DNA of 64,000 nt from Sphingobacterium daejeonense (lineage in GTDB: Bacteria > Bacteroidota > Bacteroidia > Sphingobacteriales > Sphingobacteriaceae), in assembly GCF_901472535.1 (NCBI RefSeq), contig NZ_LR590470.1, positions 3,906,001 to 3,970,000 on the forward strand, given 5' to 3'. Both the position numbers and the translations under genes were made by a program. The notes below the pieces were generated by a model. The model was not told the origin of the DNA. It worked only from the letters and a program-made list of their open reading frames with translations, and ran no database searches. This document shows positions 51,664 through 62,314 of the stretch, piece by piece; the first letter of the stretch is position 1; each line of letters begins with the position of its first letter.

Positions 51664-52452
51664 TTATGCAATCAAGCAAGTACCAAATTTCCTTTGCTGG
51701 AACAAATGCAGATTATTGGCATTACCAATATAGACATTGCTCACTCCCTTAGATATAGCATCAAATGCATTGAATAACTTAGGGATCATTCCATCATGGA
51801 TGGTCTTACTTTCTTTAAGTCTTTCAAATTCTCCTGAACGTATAGTTTCGATGACAGAGTTTTCATTATCGATATCCAATAATACTCCATTTTTGTCAAA
51901 ACAATAAATTAAAGATACTTCATATAATTTTGAAAGTGCAACTGCCAGCGAAGAAGCTATCGTATCAGCATTCGTATTCAGCAGTTGACCATTTCCATTG
52001 TGCGTAATCGCTGAAAAAACAGGAATAAATTCTGCTTCCAACAATTTTTTAATAGCTAAAGAATCTATAGAATCAGCTAGAATATCGCCAACGAAACCAT
52101 AATCAATTTCTTTTACAGGTCTTTTGACTGCTTTAATCACGTTTGCATCTGCACCACATAAACCAATAGCATTGCAATTATATTTCTGCAAAGATGCTAC
52201 TATGTTTTTATTGGTCAGTCCCGCATAAACCATGGTCACAACATCCAACATGGCAGCGTCCGTAATACGACGTCCTTCTACCAATTTGGCTTCAATGCCC
52301 ATATCTGTTGCTATACGTGTTGCAATCTTGCCTCCACCATGAACCAAAATCTTACGCCCTGGCAAAGCTGAGAATTTCTCAAGAAAAGTTTGTAATTGAT
52401 CAGGATTGTCTATGACATTTCCGCCAATCTTAATAATATTTAATACCGACAT
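51664..52452 (-). CDS. argB: N-acylglutamate kinase
   Basis: Phosphorylates acetyl- or succinylglutamate, second step of the pathway. 262 residues, intact. IKIGGNV and VHGGGKIAT bind ATP; EGRRITDAAMLDVV and NTNADTIAS are substrate and metal-binding segments. In Bacteroides this enzyme acts on succinylglutamate, consistent with argF' here. It is 6 bases after argF' and 12 bases before proC. Confidence 0.94.
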   Translation of the reverse strand: MSVLNIIKIGGNVIDNPDQLQTFLEKFSALPGRKILVHGGGKIATRIATDMGIEAKLVEGRRITDAAMLDVVTMVYAGLTNKNIVASLQKYNCNAIGLCGADANVIKAVKRPVKEIDYGFVGDILADSIDSLAIKKLLEAEFIPVFSAITHNGNGQLLNTNADTIASSLAVALSKLYEVSLIYCFDKNGVLLDIDNENSVIETIRSGEFERLKESKTIHDGMIPKLFNAFDAISKGVSNVYIGNANNLHLFQQRKFGTCLIA

Positions 52453-52458
52453 TATTAT

Positions 52459-53426
52459 TTAAGCCTCCAAATCTTCTAACATTCTTTTCAACACCACCTG
52501 TGCTGCCCAAACCCTATTACTAGCTTCTTTGACAACTAATGAATTAGGTCCATCTAATATCTCCGAGGAAAGCTCTAAATCCCTTCTTACAGGCAGACAA
52601 TGCATCACTTTAGCATCATTGGTCAGCTTAAGTTTTTCATTGTCCAAAAGCCAGTTTTCATTAACAGGATAAACTTCTCCATATTCTTTGAATGAAGACC
52701 AGTTCTTTACATAAACAAAATCAGCTCCATCCAATGCTTGGTCAAGATCTGTTGTTATGTTTGCACCATTTGTTAAAATCTTCAGACAATTCATATCCTG
52801 CAGGTTGAGCAATTGTAAAGTCTACCAATCCTTCTTCTTGTGCACGGCACATCCATTCTGAAAACGAATTAGGTACCGCCTGAGGCAAAGCCTTTACATG
52901 TGGTGCCCAAGCCAAGACAACTTTCGGCTTATCGGTCTTTTTATACTCCGTAATGGTAATCAGGTCCGTCAAACTCTGTAGCGGGTGTCTAGTTGCGCTT
53001 TCAAGTGAAACTACCGGCACGCCACAATATTTAATGAACTTGTTGAAATAGATCTTCCGAATAATCGGCATCTTTGTCCTTCAATGTCGGAAAAGATCGA
53101 AGGCCTAAGATATCACAATATTCCCCCATTACGGCTGCTGCCTCACGGATATGCTCTACTGTAGTACCGTTCATGATAACTCCATCCCGAGTTTCCAATG
53201 CCCAACCATCTTTGTCCATATTCATCACCATCACATTCATCCCTAAATTCATCCCTGCTTTCTGGGTACTCAAGCGAGTCCTTAAACTCGGATTAAGAAA
53301 TACAAGACCCAACATCTTGTGCTTACCCAAATTCTCATCAGCATAAGGCTTGGATTTAATCTCTAACGCTTCAGAAACAATGTTTTTCAGATTATCTACG
53401 TCTGCAACGGAAAAAAACTTCTTCAT
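52459..53426 (-). CDS. argF': N-acyl(succinyl)ornithine carbamoyltransferase, two frameshifts
   Basis: Transfers carbamoyl phosphate to N-succinyl- or N-acetylornithine. About 322 residues after correction. FLNPSLRTRLSTQKAGM replaces the STRTR loop of normal argF; ATRHPLQSLTDLITI, LAWAPHVKALPQAVPNSFSEWM and MHCLPVRRDLE match the YgeW/ArgF' group known from Bacteroides (SOTCase). One extra T near 53046-53048 and one extra base near 52774 break it. Specificity for succinyl versus acetyl cannot be fixed by eye, because it depends on one residue near the acyl pocket. Confidence 0.9.
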
Positions 53427-53443
53427 TTAATCTTTATACTGTT

Positions 53444-54576
53444 TTATGCTTTTAATCTTTCATCAAAAGCAGTTAAAAATTGATCTGCAATCTCATTTGT
53501 TATGTTCAAGGCAGGCAATAACCTGATCACATTCGGTTTTGCTTCGCCTGTGAATATACGATTCTTAAGCAAAAGATCTTTCTTTACATGAGCCAACTCT
53601 GCAGGCAATTCAATACCAATCATTAAACCTCTACCTCTCACTTCTAAAACCTTATCGAATTTCTTAAGCTCATCAATCAAATATTGACCAACCTTGGACG
53701 CGTTTTCCATGAGGTTATCTTGTTTGATAATGTCAAGAACAGAAATTGCTGCCGCACATGCCAAATGGTTACCTCCGAATGTTGTACCCAACAACCAAAT
53801 GAAGCTTTGAATTTTGGGGAAATAGAAATACCGCCAATTGGGAAACCATTGCCCATCCCTTTTGCCATAGAATATATATCTGCGTCTACTCCAGCATAAT
53901 CATGAGAATAGAAGTTACCGGTCCGTCCATAACCACATTGAACAGAATCTGCGATAAACACAGAACCATATTGATCACATAAACTTCTGATCAATTTCAA
54001 GAACGGAATAGAAGCCTCACGAATACCACCGACACCCTGGATACCTTCAATAATAACAGCTGCAATTTCTTCACCATATTCATTGAAAGCTTTTTCCAAA
54101 GCTTCCTCATCATTAAATGGAAGGAATACGACATTGTCAGTCTCATTTACTGGAGCAACAATATTTGGGTTATCAGTAGCTGCAACAGCTAATGATGTAC
54201 GGCCATGGAAAGATTTATTGAAAGCGATAATTTTCTTCCTTCCAGTATGGAATGAAGCTAATTTAAGAGCATTTTCGTTGGCTTCAGCACCGGAATTACA
54301 CAAAAACAGAGTATAATCTTGTCGTCCTGAAACTTCGCCCAATTGCTTTGCTATTTGTTGTTGAATAGGAATCAATACAGAATTGGAATAAAATCCGATT
54401 TTGTTTAATTGATCAGTTAGGCTTTTTACATAATGTGGATGAGTATGTCCGATGGAAATTACAGCATGTCCACCGTATAGATCCAAATACTCATTGCCCT
54501 GTTCGTCCCATACTGTTGAGCCTAATGCTTTGACAATATTGATAGGGGTAACAGGATATACGTTAAATAGTTCCAT
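53444..54576 (-). CDS. argD: Acylornithine aminotransferase, one frameshift
   Basis: PLP enzyme forming N-acylornithine. About 377 residues. FYSNSVLI, FLCNSGAEANENALKLA, AVIIEGIQGVGGI, and the Schiff-base lysine in SMAKGMGNGFPIGG are typical. The motif DEVQ of most family members reads DSVQ here. One T lost near 53796-53800 separates the last third (restored as SFGLLGTTFGGNHLA). It is the first gene of argD-argF'-argB-proC-argE. Confidence 0.9.
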
Positions 54577-54662
54577 GAAATGAAAAAAATATGCTAAAGT
54601 TTAGTAATAGTCAAATGTACAAATAAATATATAGCTGAACTTACTTAAAAAGTGTATAAAAT

Positions 54663-54692
54663 AAAAAAGTCCTCTTGTTTAAGAGGACTTTT
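54663..54692 (-). terminator. Intrinsic terminator of the ribosomal operon (minus strand)
   Basis: AAAGTCCTCTT, loop GTTT, AAGAGGACTTT, followed on the minus strand by T residues. It lies 19 bases after the rplQ stop. Confidence 0.88.
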
Positions 54693-54710
54693 CTATGATT
54701 CGTTTAAAGA

Positions 54711-55442
54711 TTATTCATCAACTTTTTTACCACCGTCTAAATCGGCTTTAAGTTTTTCTAATTCTTCGAATTTACCATCTGCAGCTAGTTGCGCTTGTTC
54801 AGCCCAAGTAGTTGGATCTGCAGTGTTAAAGTTAGAACCAGCTTCAGTTAAGATTTCTTTAACTTTCTCTGCATCAGTTTTAGCTAATTCAGCGTAAGTT
54901 GCGATACCAGCAGCTGCTAATACTTCTGCAATCTTAGGACCGATACCTTCAACGATTGTTAAATCATCGCCAGCTTTGTCAGCTTTTGCCTCTTTAGATT
55001 CAGCAGTTGAAGTAGCTTTCTTTTTAGAAGAACCGCGACGACGAGTAGTTTTCTTCTCAGCTTGAACAGTTTTACCGTAGATTTCGTTGTAATCAACTAA
55101 TTCGATAAATGCCATTTCAGCGTTGTCACCTAAACGGTTTTCTAATTTAATGATACGAGTGTAACCTCCTGGACGAGATGCTACTTTTTCAGAAATCTCG
55201 CGGAACAAGATTGAAACTGCATCTTTGTCTTTCAAGTAAGCGAATACCGTACGACGTGAGTGAGTAGTGTCGTTTTTAGATTTTGTAATCAAAGGCTCAA
55301 CATACGTACGTAATGCTTTAGCTTTAGCTAGAGTAGTTGTAATACGTTTGTGTTTGATCAATGAAGTCGCCATATTAGCTAACATCGCCTTACGGTGACT
55401 GTCAGTGCGGCCTAAGTGATTTACTTTTTTTCCGTGTCTCAT
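54711..55442 (-). CDS. rplQ: Ribosomal protein L17 with C-terminal helix-hairpin-helix extension
   Basis: 243 residues. Residues 1-122 are ordinary L17 ([55 protein letters not shown]). A basic linker ([14 protein letters not shown]) leads to about 80 extra residues from [20 protein letters not shown], which fits a helix-hairpin-helix, and an acidic tail. Typical bacterial L17 is about 120-130 residues. It ends the operon at a terminator. Confidence 0.94.
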   Translation of the reverse strand: MRHGKKVNHLGRTDSHRKAMLANMATSLIKHKRITTTLAKAKALRTYVEPLITKSKNDTTHSRRTVFAYLKDKDAVSILFREISEKVASRPGGYTRIIKLENRLGDNAEMAFIELVDYNEIYGKTVQAEKKTTRRRGSSKKKATSTAESKEAKADKAGDDLTIVEGIGPKIAEVLAAAGIATYAELAKTDAEKVKEILTEAGSNFNTADPTTWAEQAQLAADGKFEELEKLKADLDGGKKVDE

Positions 55443-55536
55443 TTTAGTTTTGATTTTGTGCGTACCGTTCTTTCTTTATGGAGTATTCCATATTCAAGAG
55501 GAATTACGCAACAGGTCGCTTATATTATTTTAATTA

Positions 55537-56529
55537 TTATTCTTCGTCCAATTTGTATTTAGACAGGTTCATACCGAAAGATAAACCTTTAGATTTCACT
55601 AATTCTTGGATTTCGCTCAACGATTTTTTACCGAAGTTGCGGAATTTCAACATATCAGCTACGTCATAAGTTACTAATTCAGCCAAAGTGCGGATGTCAG
55701 CAGCTTTCAAACAGTTCAAAGCACGAACTGAAAGATCAAGATCCACTAATTCAGTTTTCAAGATTTTACGCATGTGTAAAATTTCCTCGTCTACTACTTT
55801 AGTTTCTTCTTTAGTTTGAGATTCTAACAACATGTTTTCGTCAGAGAACAACATGAAGTGTTGAATCAAGATTTTAGCTGCTTCTTTCAAAGCGTCTTCT
55901 GGATGAATAGAACCATCTGTAGAAATATCTAACAACAATTTCTCGTAGTCAGTTTTTTGTTCTACACGGTAGTTTTCAATGGTATATTTTACATTCTTAA
56001 TTGGAGTGTAGATTGAATCAATCGCAATAACTCCAACAGGACCGTCAACCACTTTATTTTCTTCTGCATTAACGTATCCACGACCTTTTGCAACTGACAA
56101 TTCAACTTCTACAGTTACTGAACTATCCATGTTACAGATGACCAAATCAGGATTCAATACAGTAAAATTATTGGAAAACTTCGTAATATCACCAGCTGTA
56201 AATTGATCTTGACCATTGATAACCACAAAGATTTTTTCGTTATCGCCCTGTTCACCACTTTTTTTGAAACGTACTTGTTTCAAGTTCAAGATGATCTCAG
56301 TAACGTCTTCTACTACACCTTTAATGGTAGAGAATTCGTGCGACACGCCTGAAAATCTTACCGACGTAATTGCATATCCTTCTAAAGAGGACAATAAAAT
56401 ACGGCGTAAAGCATTACCAATAGTAACTCCAAAACCTGGCTCTAGTGGACGAAATTCAAAGGTACCATCAAAATCAGTTGATTTCTGCATGATAACTTTA
56501 TCCGGTCTTTGAAATGCTAAAATTGCCAT
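55537..56529 (-). CDS. rpoA: RNA polymerase alpha subunit
   Basis: 330 residues, intact. [28 protein letters not shown] is the N-terminal dimerisation part; the C-terminal domain shows [22 protein letters not shown], the DNA/activator-binding helices. Length is normal. It lies between rpsD and rplQ as in most bacteria. Confidence 0.97.
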   Translation of the reverse strand: MAILAFQRPDKVIMQKSTDFDGTFEFRPLEPGFGVTIGNALRRILLSSLEGYAITSVRFSGVSHEFSTIKGVVEDVTEIILNLKQVRFKKSGEQGDNEKIFVVINGQDQFTAGDITKFSNNFTVLNPDLVICNMDSSVTVEVELSVAKGRGYVNAEENKVVDGPVGVIAIDSIYTPIKNVKYTIENYRVEQKTDYEKLLLDISTDGSIHPEDALKEAAKILIQHFMLFSDENMLLESQTKEETKVVDEEILHMRKILKTELVDLDLSVRALNCLKAADIRTLAELVTYDVADMLKFRNFGKKSLSEIQELVKSKGLSFGMNLSKYKLDEE

Positions 56530-56566
56530 TTATGTTCTTTTAAGTTTATTTACTATTTATGAAAAC

Positions 56567-56599
56567 AACAACATGCACTTTTAGAAAAGGCATGTTGTT
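56567..56599 (-). other. Strong hairpin between rpsD and rpoA
   Basis: AACAACATGC at 56567-56576 pairs perfectly with GCATGTTGTT at 56590-56599; the interior CTTTT/AAAAG also pairs. On the minus strand only a weak T stretch follows (TTGTTTTC). It could attenuate, process or stabilise the transcript. Confidence 0.6.
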
Positions 56600-56607
56600 A
56601 TTAATTA

Positions 56608-57216
56608 TTATTTAGAGTACAACTCTACAATTAAGTTCTCTTTAATGTTTTCTGGAATATCAGCTCTTTCAGGGAAGTTAACAAACGTTCCTTGTAATTT
56701 GTCTGCATCCCAATCCAACCAGCTGAATTTGTTGATTTTTCTTCCAGCTACTGAAGTTACGATTGCCTCTAATGATTGAGAACGTTCGCGAACTGCAATA
56801 ACATCACCTGGGCGGATACTGTATGATGGAATGTTAACAACTTGACCGTTAACAGTAATGTGCTTGTGCGAAACTAATTGACGAGCAGATGAACGTGTAG
56901 GAGCGATTCCTAAACGGTATACGATGTTATCTAAACGTGCTTCTAATAATTTCAAGAAGTTTTCACCAGTAACACCTTGTTTTGCTGCTGCCTTAGCAAA
57001 TAAGTTAGCGAATTGACGCTCTAATACACCGTAAGTATATTTTGCTTTTTGCTTTTCTAACAACTGAATTGCGTATTCAGATTGTTTACCTCTTCTTTTC
57101 GATGGTCCGTGTTGACCAGGAGGGTAATTCTTTTTTTCTAATGCCTTATCTGGGCCGAAAATTGGCTCTCTAAATTTACGAGCTATTTTGGACTTAGGTC
57201 CTGTATATCTTGCCAT
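56608..57216 (-). CDS. rpsD: Ribosomal protein S4 (zinc-free form)
   Basis: 202 residues. [17 protein letters not shown] and the S4 domain [32 protein letters not shown] are clear. It lacks the N-terminal Cys4 zinc finger present in some S4 proteins, so is a C-minus type. Confidence 0.97.
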   Translation of the reverse strand: MARYTGPKSKIARKFREPIFGPDKALEKKNYPPGQHGPSKRRGKQSEYAIQLLEKQKAKYTYGVLERQFANLFAKAAAKQGVTGENFLKLLEARLDNIVYRLGIAPTRSSARQLVSHKHITVNGQVVNIPSYSIRPGDVIAVRERSQSLEAIVTSVAGRKINKFSWLDWDADKLQGTFVNFPERADIPENIKENLIVELYSK

Positions 57217-57283
57217 TTCTTATTCTGTTTGAAGTATCTATCAGCCTTTAACTGACGAATCTTATCTTAAACAAATCTGTTTA

Positions 57284-57673
57284 TTAAACTCTTCTGCGTT
57301 TTGGAGGACGACAACCGTTGTGAGGAAGTGGAGTGATATCCTTGATTGTTGTTACGTCGATACCAATTGTTTGCAATGAACGGATTGCAGACTCACGTCC
57401 TGCACCCGGACCTTTAACGAAAACTTCAACTTTACGCAATCCTAAATCGTGTGCAACTTTACCACAGTCATTAGCAGCTTGAGATGCGGCATACGGAGTG
57501 TTCTTTTTAGAACCTTTGAAGCCCATTTTACCAGCTGATGACCATGAAATTGTTTGACCTTGATTGTTAGTCAAAGTTACGATAATGTTGTTAAAAGTAG
57601 CGTTGATATGAGCTTGTCCAACAGGCTCGATAACTACGATACGTTTTTTAGTAACTTTTTTACTTTTAGCCAT
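57284..57673 (-). CDS. rpsK: Ribosomal protein S11
   Basis: 129 residues, intact. [18 protein letters not shown] and [15 protein letters not shown], and C-terminal [18 protein letters not shown], are typical. It is 10 bases downstream of rpsM. Confidence 0.97.
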   Translation of the reverse strand: MAKSKKVTKKRIVVIEPVGQAHINATFNNIIVTLTNNQGQTISWSSAGKMGFKGSKKNTPYAASQAANDCGKVAHDLGLRKVEVFVKGPGAGRESAIRSLQTIGIDVTTIKDITPLPHNGCRPPKRRRV

Positions 57674-57683
57674 TTCTTACTTA

Positions 57684-58061
57684 TTATTTAGTAGCTTTTT
57701 TCTTGTTTGCAACTGTCTTACGTTTACCTTTTCTGGTACGCGAGTTATTTTTAGTACGTTGTCCACGAACAGGAAGGTGTTTACGGTGACGTAATCCACG
57801 GTAACATCCAATATCCATTAAGCGTTTAATGTTCAATTGAACCTCTGAACGTAAAGCTCCTTCTACCTTAATCTCATCGTTGATGATAGTACGGATAGCT
57901 GCTAATTGATCATCATTCCATTCTTGAACTTTAACATCTTGACTGATGCCTGCTTTCTCTAGGATATAAGCAGCAGTAGAACGACCAATACCGAAAATAT
58001 AGGTAAGGCCAATGATGCCTCTTTTGTTTTTAGGTAAATCTATACCTGAGATCCTTGCCAT
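57684..58061 (-). CDS. rpsM: Ribosomal protein S13
   Basis: 125 residues. [15 protein letters not shown], helix-turn-helix region TYIFGIGRS, and [25 protein letters not shown] are diagnostic. The tail is Lys-rich. Confidence 0.97.
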   Translation of the reverse strand: MARISGIDLPKNKRGIIGLTYIFGIGRSTAAYILEKAGISQDVKVQEWNDDQLAAIRTIINDEIKVEGALRSEVQLNIKRLMDIGCYRGLRHRKHLPVRGQRTKNNSRTRKGKRKTVANKKKATK

Positions 58062-58088
58062 ATAATATTTTAAGCGATTATTTTAAAA

Positions 58089-58205
58089 TTAACCCTGACG
58101 TTGTTTGAACTTAGGGTTCTTTTTATTGATTACAAATACTTTTCCTTTACGACGGATAATTTTACAATCCGCACTACGTTTTTTTATTGATGCTCTAACT
58201 TTCAT
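58089..58205 (-). CDS. rpmJ: Ribosomal protein L36 (zinc-free form)
   Basis: 38 codons, too short for many gene callers. It starts [21 protein letters not shown] and ends KFKQRQG. Only one of the four usual zinc ligands (Cys14) remains: Cys11 is Ser, Cys27 is Asn and the histidine near 32-33 is absent, so it is a C-minus L36. It lies between infA and rpsM. Confidence 0.94.
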   Translation of the reverse strand: MKVRASIKKRSADCKIIRRKGKVFVINKKNPKFKQRQG

Positions 58206-58247
58206 TACAGTATATTTTTAAAAGCTATTTATTGAAGAAACTTACGT

Positions 58248-58466
58248 TTATTTATAGCGGTATGTAATTCTTCCTTTTGTTAAATCATATGGTGACATTT
58301 CCAATTTAACCTTGTCACCTGGTAATATTTTGATATAATGCATGCGCATTTTTCCAGAAATATGAGCGATGATCTCATGCCCATTCTCTAATTCAACGCG
58401 AAACATCGCATTTGAAAGCGCTTCTTTGATTATGCCGTCTTGTTCAATCGAGGCTTGTTTAGCCAT
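58248..58466 (-). CDS. infA: Translation initiation factor IF-1
   Basis: 72 residues. [46 protein letters not shown] is the OB fold that binds the 30S A site. Position between map and rpmJ is standard. Confidence 0.96.
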   Translation of the reverse strand: MAKQASIEQDGIIKEALSNAMFRVELENGHEIIAHISGKMRMHYIKILPGDKVKLEMSPYDLTKGRITYRYK

Positions 58467-58540
58467 ATAATCTATTATTTAAAATTATGATAAACCCGCA
58501 AACAGGAGTGCAAAGATAAATAAAAATAATTGAATACCAA

Positions 58541-59323
58541 CTACTTTTTATTTAAAACTTTCTCTATTGCTTCAAAATTCAAAAGCACGTCTGGACTGCC
58601 CTTTCTTATCGCTACCATCTGTTCAAAATGTGCAGAAAGCTTTCCATCAACTGTACTAACTGTCCAACCATCGTCCCAAAACTTGACCCCTGCTTTTCCA
58701 GCATTGATCATCGGTTCGATACAGATAATAAGACCTTCCTCTAACTTTGGTCCCGAACCACGCTTTCCGTAATTTGGCACCTCTGGTTTTTCGTGCAAAT
58801 GAAAACCTACTCCATGACCAACTAATTCGCGAACGATACCGTATTTATATGGTGTTACATATTCTTGAACTGCTGCGGAAATATCTCCTACACGTTTACC
58901 TGCGATTGCTTGTTCGATTCCTGCTTGAAGCGAAGCTTTTGTTACATCCAACAATTGTTGCGCTTCTTCAGAGATCTCACCTACAGCAAAAGTATATGCA
59001 GAATCGCTGATGAACCCGTTCAAATTAACACCGCCATCCACTGTCACGATATCACCTTCTTTCAGAACATAGTCACTTGGGAATCCATGAACAACTTGAT
59101 CGTTCACAGAAATACACAGTGAGTACGGAAATCCTTGGTAATTCAAAAACGCTGGAGTTCCTTTATGGTCTTTGATAAAGTCGAAGGCGAATTTATCAAG
59201 TGAAAGCGTTGTAATTCCTGGTTTAACTAAACCTGCAATTTCAGCAAGTAATTGCGAGAGTACATTTGCTGACTCTCGCACTTGCTCAATTTCATCTGCT
59301 GTTTTATAATATACTTTAGACAT
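58541..59323 (-). CDS. map: Methionine aminopeptidase
   Basis: Removes the initiator methionine. 260 residues. Metal ligands: Asp in VTVDGGVNL, Asp in FISDSAYTF, His in VGHGVGFHLHE, Glu in CIEPMI and Glu in HFEQMVAI. Type I, without N-terminal zinc finger. It is 6 bases downstream of secY. Confidence 0.96.
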   Translation of the reverse strand: MSKVYYKTADEIEQVRESANVLSQLLAEIAGLVKPGITTLSLDKFAFDFIKDHKGTPAFLNYQGFPYSLCISVNDQVVHGFPSDYVLKEGDIVTVDGGVNLNGFISDSAYTFAVGEISEEAQQLLDVTKASLQAGIEQAIAGKRVGDISAAVQEYVTPYKYGIVRELVGHGVGFHLHEKPEVPNYGKRGSGPKLEEGLIICIEPMINAGKAGVKFWDDGWTVSTVDGKLSAHFEQMVAIRKGSPDVLLNFEAIEKVLNKK

Positions 59324-59329
59324 TCAAAC

Positions 59330-60676
59330 TTATAATGCGGATTGATCATAGCCTTCAACAGTAGTCGCAGTGCTTCTACCTTTTACACGACCAGTTTTCA
59401 TCAATCCATCATAATGACGCATTAACAAATGACTTTCAATTTGCTGAATCGTATCCAATACTACCCCTACTAGAATAAGTAAAGAAGTACCACCATAGAA
59501 ATGTGCAAATTGATTGTTTACTCCAAATAATGTTGCAATTGCTGGCAAGATCGCGATGATCGCCACAAATACAGCACCAGGGAAGGTAATATGTGATATT
59601 ACGTTGTCGATGAACAAATTGGTTTCATACCCTGGTTTGATTCCTGGGATAAAACCACCGTTTTTCTTCATGTCCTCTGACATCTGTTGTGGGTTAACCA
59701 TAATCGCCGTATAGAAGAAAGTAAATGCAATGATCAACAAAGCAAATACGACGTTATACGTAACGGAAGTATAGTTACTCAACGAATTCAAGAAGTCTGA
59801 TTGGACATTCGGGAAGAACTGAGTCAAGGACATCGGTAAAAACATAATCGCCTGAGCGAAAATGATTGGCATTACACCCGCCGCATTTACCTTTAAAGGA
59901 ATGTATTGACGCACACCACCAATCTGTTTGTTACCTACAATTTTCTTTGCGTATTGCACAGGGATCTTACGAACACCTTGTACAACTAAAATCGTAAAGA
60001 TTACGACAAAGAACAGAGCAACAAACTCCAATAACAATGGAATAGGACCACCACCACTTGGGCTCATCCTAGATGCCCATTCTGCAGTAATACCTGCAGG
60101 AAGCTGAGCAATAATACCAGCCATAATGATTAATGAAATACCATTACCAATTCCTTTATCGGTAATCTTTTCACCTAGCCACATCACAAACAATGTACCT
60201 GCAGTCAATACGATAGCTGAAAGAATTGAGAACATTGGATCCGCAATAGTCTTAGCTTCAGGTCCGATTTGGGTCTTCACATAAGCTACGGCTTGAACTA
60301 ATGTAATCGCTACTGTAAGGTAACGAGTGATATTGTTCATTTTCTTACGGCCAGATTCACCTTCTTTCTGCATCTTTTGAAACGCAGGAACAGCAATCCC
60401 CAATAGCTGAACTACGATAGATGCTGAGATGTATGGCATTACACCAAGCGCGAAAATAGCTGCACGAGAGAAAGACCCCCCTGCGAACATATTAATCAGG
60501 TTCATGATGTCATTACCACCTTCTCTATTTACTACCAATGCCTCTGGATTGACACCTGGTAAAACCACGTGACAACCAATTCGGTATATTAAAAGAAAAA
60601 GTAACGTATTAAGAATACGATTACGTAATTCTTCTATCTTCCATATATTGGTTAAGGTTGTGATTAGTTTCTTCAT
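59330..60676 (-). CDS. secY: Preprotein translocase subunit SecY
   Basis: Channel subunit of SecYEG. 448 residues with ten hydrophobic segments. ILNTLLFLLIYRIGCHVVLPGV is the first, and YIPLKVNAAGVMPIIFAQAIM and the conserved DRGIGNG-like TDKGIGNGISLIIMAGI are seen. It is downstream of rplO by 6 bases. Confidence 0.97.
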   Translation of the reverse strand: MKKLITTLTNIWKIEELRNRILNTLLFLLIYRIGCHVVLPGVNPEALVVNREGGNDIMNLINMFAGGSFSRAAIFALGVMPYISASIVVQLLGIAVPAFQKMQKEGESGRKKMNNITRYLTVAITLVQAVAYVKTQIGPEAKTIADPMFSILSAIVLTAGTLFVMWLGEKITDKGIGNGISLIIMAGIIAQLPAGITAEWASRMSPSGGGPIPLLLEFVALFFVVIFTILVVQGVRKIPVQYAKKIVGNKQIGGVRQYIPLKVNAAGVMPIIFAQAIMFLPMSLTQFFPNVQSDFLNSLSNYTSVTYNVVFALLIIAFTFFYTAIMVNPQQMSEDMKKNGGFIPGIKPGYETNLFIDNVISHITFPGAVFVAIIAILPAIATLFGVNNQFAHFYGGTSLLILVGVVLDTIQQIESHLLMRHYDGLMKTGRVKGRSTATTVEGYDQSAL

Positions 60677-60682
60677 GTATTA

Positions 60683-61129
60683 TTACAATTTAACGATAGA
60701 ACCACCTGCTGCTTCGATAGCTTTTTGAGCTGAAGCTGAAAATGCATGGGCCTTTACTTCTACTTTAGCGGTTAATTCACCACGACCTAAGATTTTGATT
60801 AAGTCATTTTTAGAAACTAATCCGTGTTCTTTTAAAGTATCGAAATCAACAGTTGTTAGGTTATATTTCTCAACGATAGTTTGAAGTACGTCAAGGTTTA
60901 CACCTACGTATTCTACACGGTTAATGTTTTTAAAACCAAATTTAGGTACGCGACGTTGAAGAGGCATTTGACCACCTTCGAAACCGATCTTAGTAGAGTT
61001 ACCTGAACGAGATCCTGCTCCTTTGTGACCACGAGTTGATGTACCACCACGGCCAGATCCTTGTCCACGACCAATACGTTTTTTAGTTTTAATTGAACCA
61101 GCTGCTGGTTTAAGATTACTTAAGTTCAT
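60683..61129 (-). CDS. rplO: Ribosomal protein L15
   Basis: 148 residues. [37 protein letters not shown] is the glycine-rich start, and [17 protein letters not shown] is typical. Confidence 0.97.
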   Translation of the reverse strand: MNLSNLKPAAGSIKTKKRIGRGQGSGRGGTSTRGHKGAGSRSGNSTKIGFEGGQMPLQRRVPKFGFKNINRVEYVGVNLDVLQTIVEKYNLTTVDFDTLKEHGLVSKNDLIKILGRGELTAKVEVKAHAFSASAQKAIEAAGGSIVKL

Positions 61130-61202
61130 TTTTAATCAAATTGTGCTACGCCTTCGCTCTCACTAAACAGGCCTTAGCATTCCATAAATTTATTAACAAA
61201 GA

Positions 61203-61230
61203 ATGGAAAGGAAGTGAGTATCCTTTCCAT
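61203..61230 (-). other. Hairpin between rpmD and rplO
   Basis: ATGGAAAGGA, loop AGTGAGTA, TCCTTTCCAT, perfect 10-bp stem in a 110-base gap. No strong T run follows, so it is not a normal terminator. Confidence 0.5.
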
Positions 61231-61239
61231 CTATTCTTA

Positions 61240-61419
61240 TTAAATAGTTTCGATAGCTACTAGGTGGTTCACTTTACGAACCATACCAATGATTGCTGGT
61301 GTAGCTTCAACTTCTACCGAGTGGTTGATTTTTTTCAGACCTAATGCTTCGATAGTTTTCTTTTGGCGCTCGCTTCTGTCGATAACGCTCTTTATCTGGG
61401 TGATTTTAATTTTTGCCAT
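61240..61419 (-). CDS. rpmD: Ribosomal protein L30
   Basis: 59 codons, a short gene. [19 protein letters not shown] and [18 protein letters not shown] are typical of bacterial L30. It starts 4 bases after rpsE. Confidence 0.95.
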   Translation of the reverse strand: MAKIKITQIKSVIDRSERQKKTIEALGLKKINHSVEVEATPAIIGMVRKVNHLVAIETI

Positions 61420-61423
61420 GATA

Positions 61424-61942
61424 TTAACCGTTAAATACTTTGTTTAAATCGACACCACGTGTTTGTGCTACTGTATAAGCGTCACGCATATTAGCTAATG
61501 CATCGATAGTTGCTTTCACCACGTTGTGTGGGTTTGAGGAACCTAATGATTTTGCTAATACGTCAGTAATGCCTGCAGATTCCAATACCGCACGCATTGC
61601 ACCACCTGCTAATACTCCGGTACCACTTACAGCTGGTTTGATTAAAACCGAACCACCTGAATATTTACCGTATTGCTCATGAGGTACAGTACCTTTGATA
61701 ATAGGAACTTTTACTAAGTTTTTCTTTGCATCATCGATACCTTTAGTGATAGCTTCAGTAACCTCTTTAGCTTTTCCTAATCCGTATCCTACGATTCCGT
61801 TTTCATCTCCCACTACCACAATAGCAGAGAAGCTGAAAGTACGACCACCTTTGGTCACCTTGGCTACGCGTTGGATGCTTACTAAGCGATCTTTTAATTC
61901 GATTTCGCTTGATTTTACTCTTTTAATATTGCTTAATGCCAT
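61424..61942 (-). CDS. rpsE: Ribosomal protein S5
   Basis: 172 residues. [31 protein letters not shown] and [17 protein letters not shown] are diagnostic. Intact. Confidence 0.97.
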   Translation of the reverse strand: MALSNIKRVKSSEIELKDRLVSIQRVAKVTKGGRTFSFSAIVVVGDENGIVGYGLGKAKEVTEAITKGIDDAKKNLVKVPIIKGTVPHEQYGKYSGGSVLIKPAVSGTGVLAGGAMRAVLESAGITDVLAKSLGSSNPHNVVKATIDALANMRDAYTVAQTRGVDLNKVFNG

Positions 61943-61955
61943 TTTCTTTCTTTAA

Positions 61956-62309
61956 TTAAAAGTCTAAACCGCCTTCGCGAGCACCTTCAGCCAATGATTT
62001 GATACGGCCATGGTATAAGTACCCATTACGGTCAAAAACTACTTTGCTAATTCCTGCTGCAACCGCTTTTTCAGCAACTAATTTACCTACTTCTTTCGAT
62101 TGATCAACTTTGTTACCTGATCCAGCAAATTCTTTTGACAAAGTAGATGCTGAAGCGATTGTTTTACCAGTTGTATCGTCGATGATCTGAGCGTAGATTC
62201 CTTTGTTACTTCTAAAAACCGTCAAACGAGGACGTTCAGTTGATCCAGCCAGGTGTTTTCTAATTCCTTTTTTGATTCGCTCTCTGCGAGTTGATTTAAT
62301 TCCTGCCAT
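61956..62309 (-). CDS. rplR: Ribosomal protein L18
   Basis: 117 residues. [38 protein letters not shown] and the C-terminal [28 protein letters not shown] are standard for L18, which binds 5S rRNA. Confidence 0.97.
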   Translation of the reverse strand: MAGIKSTRRERIKKGIRKHLAGSTERPRLTVFRSNKGIYAQIIDDTTGKTIASASTLSKEFAGSGNKVDQSKEVGKLVAEKAVAAGISKVVFDRNGYLYHGRIKSLAEGAREGGLDF

Positions 62310-62314
62310 GGTTA

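Noticed and set aside
49796..54576. Arg cluster as a horizontally acquired island
   Set aside because: Base composition and codon use look like the neighbours, and no integrase or flanking repeat is seen.
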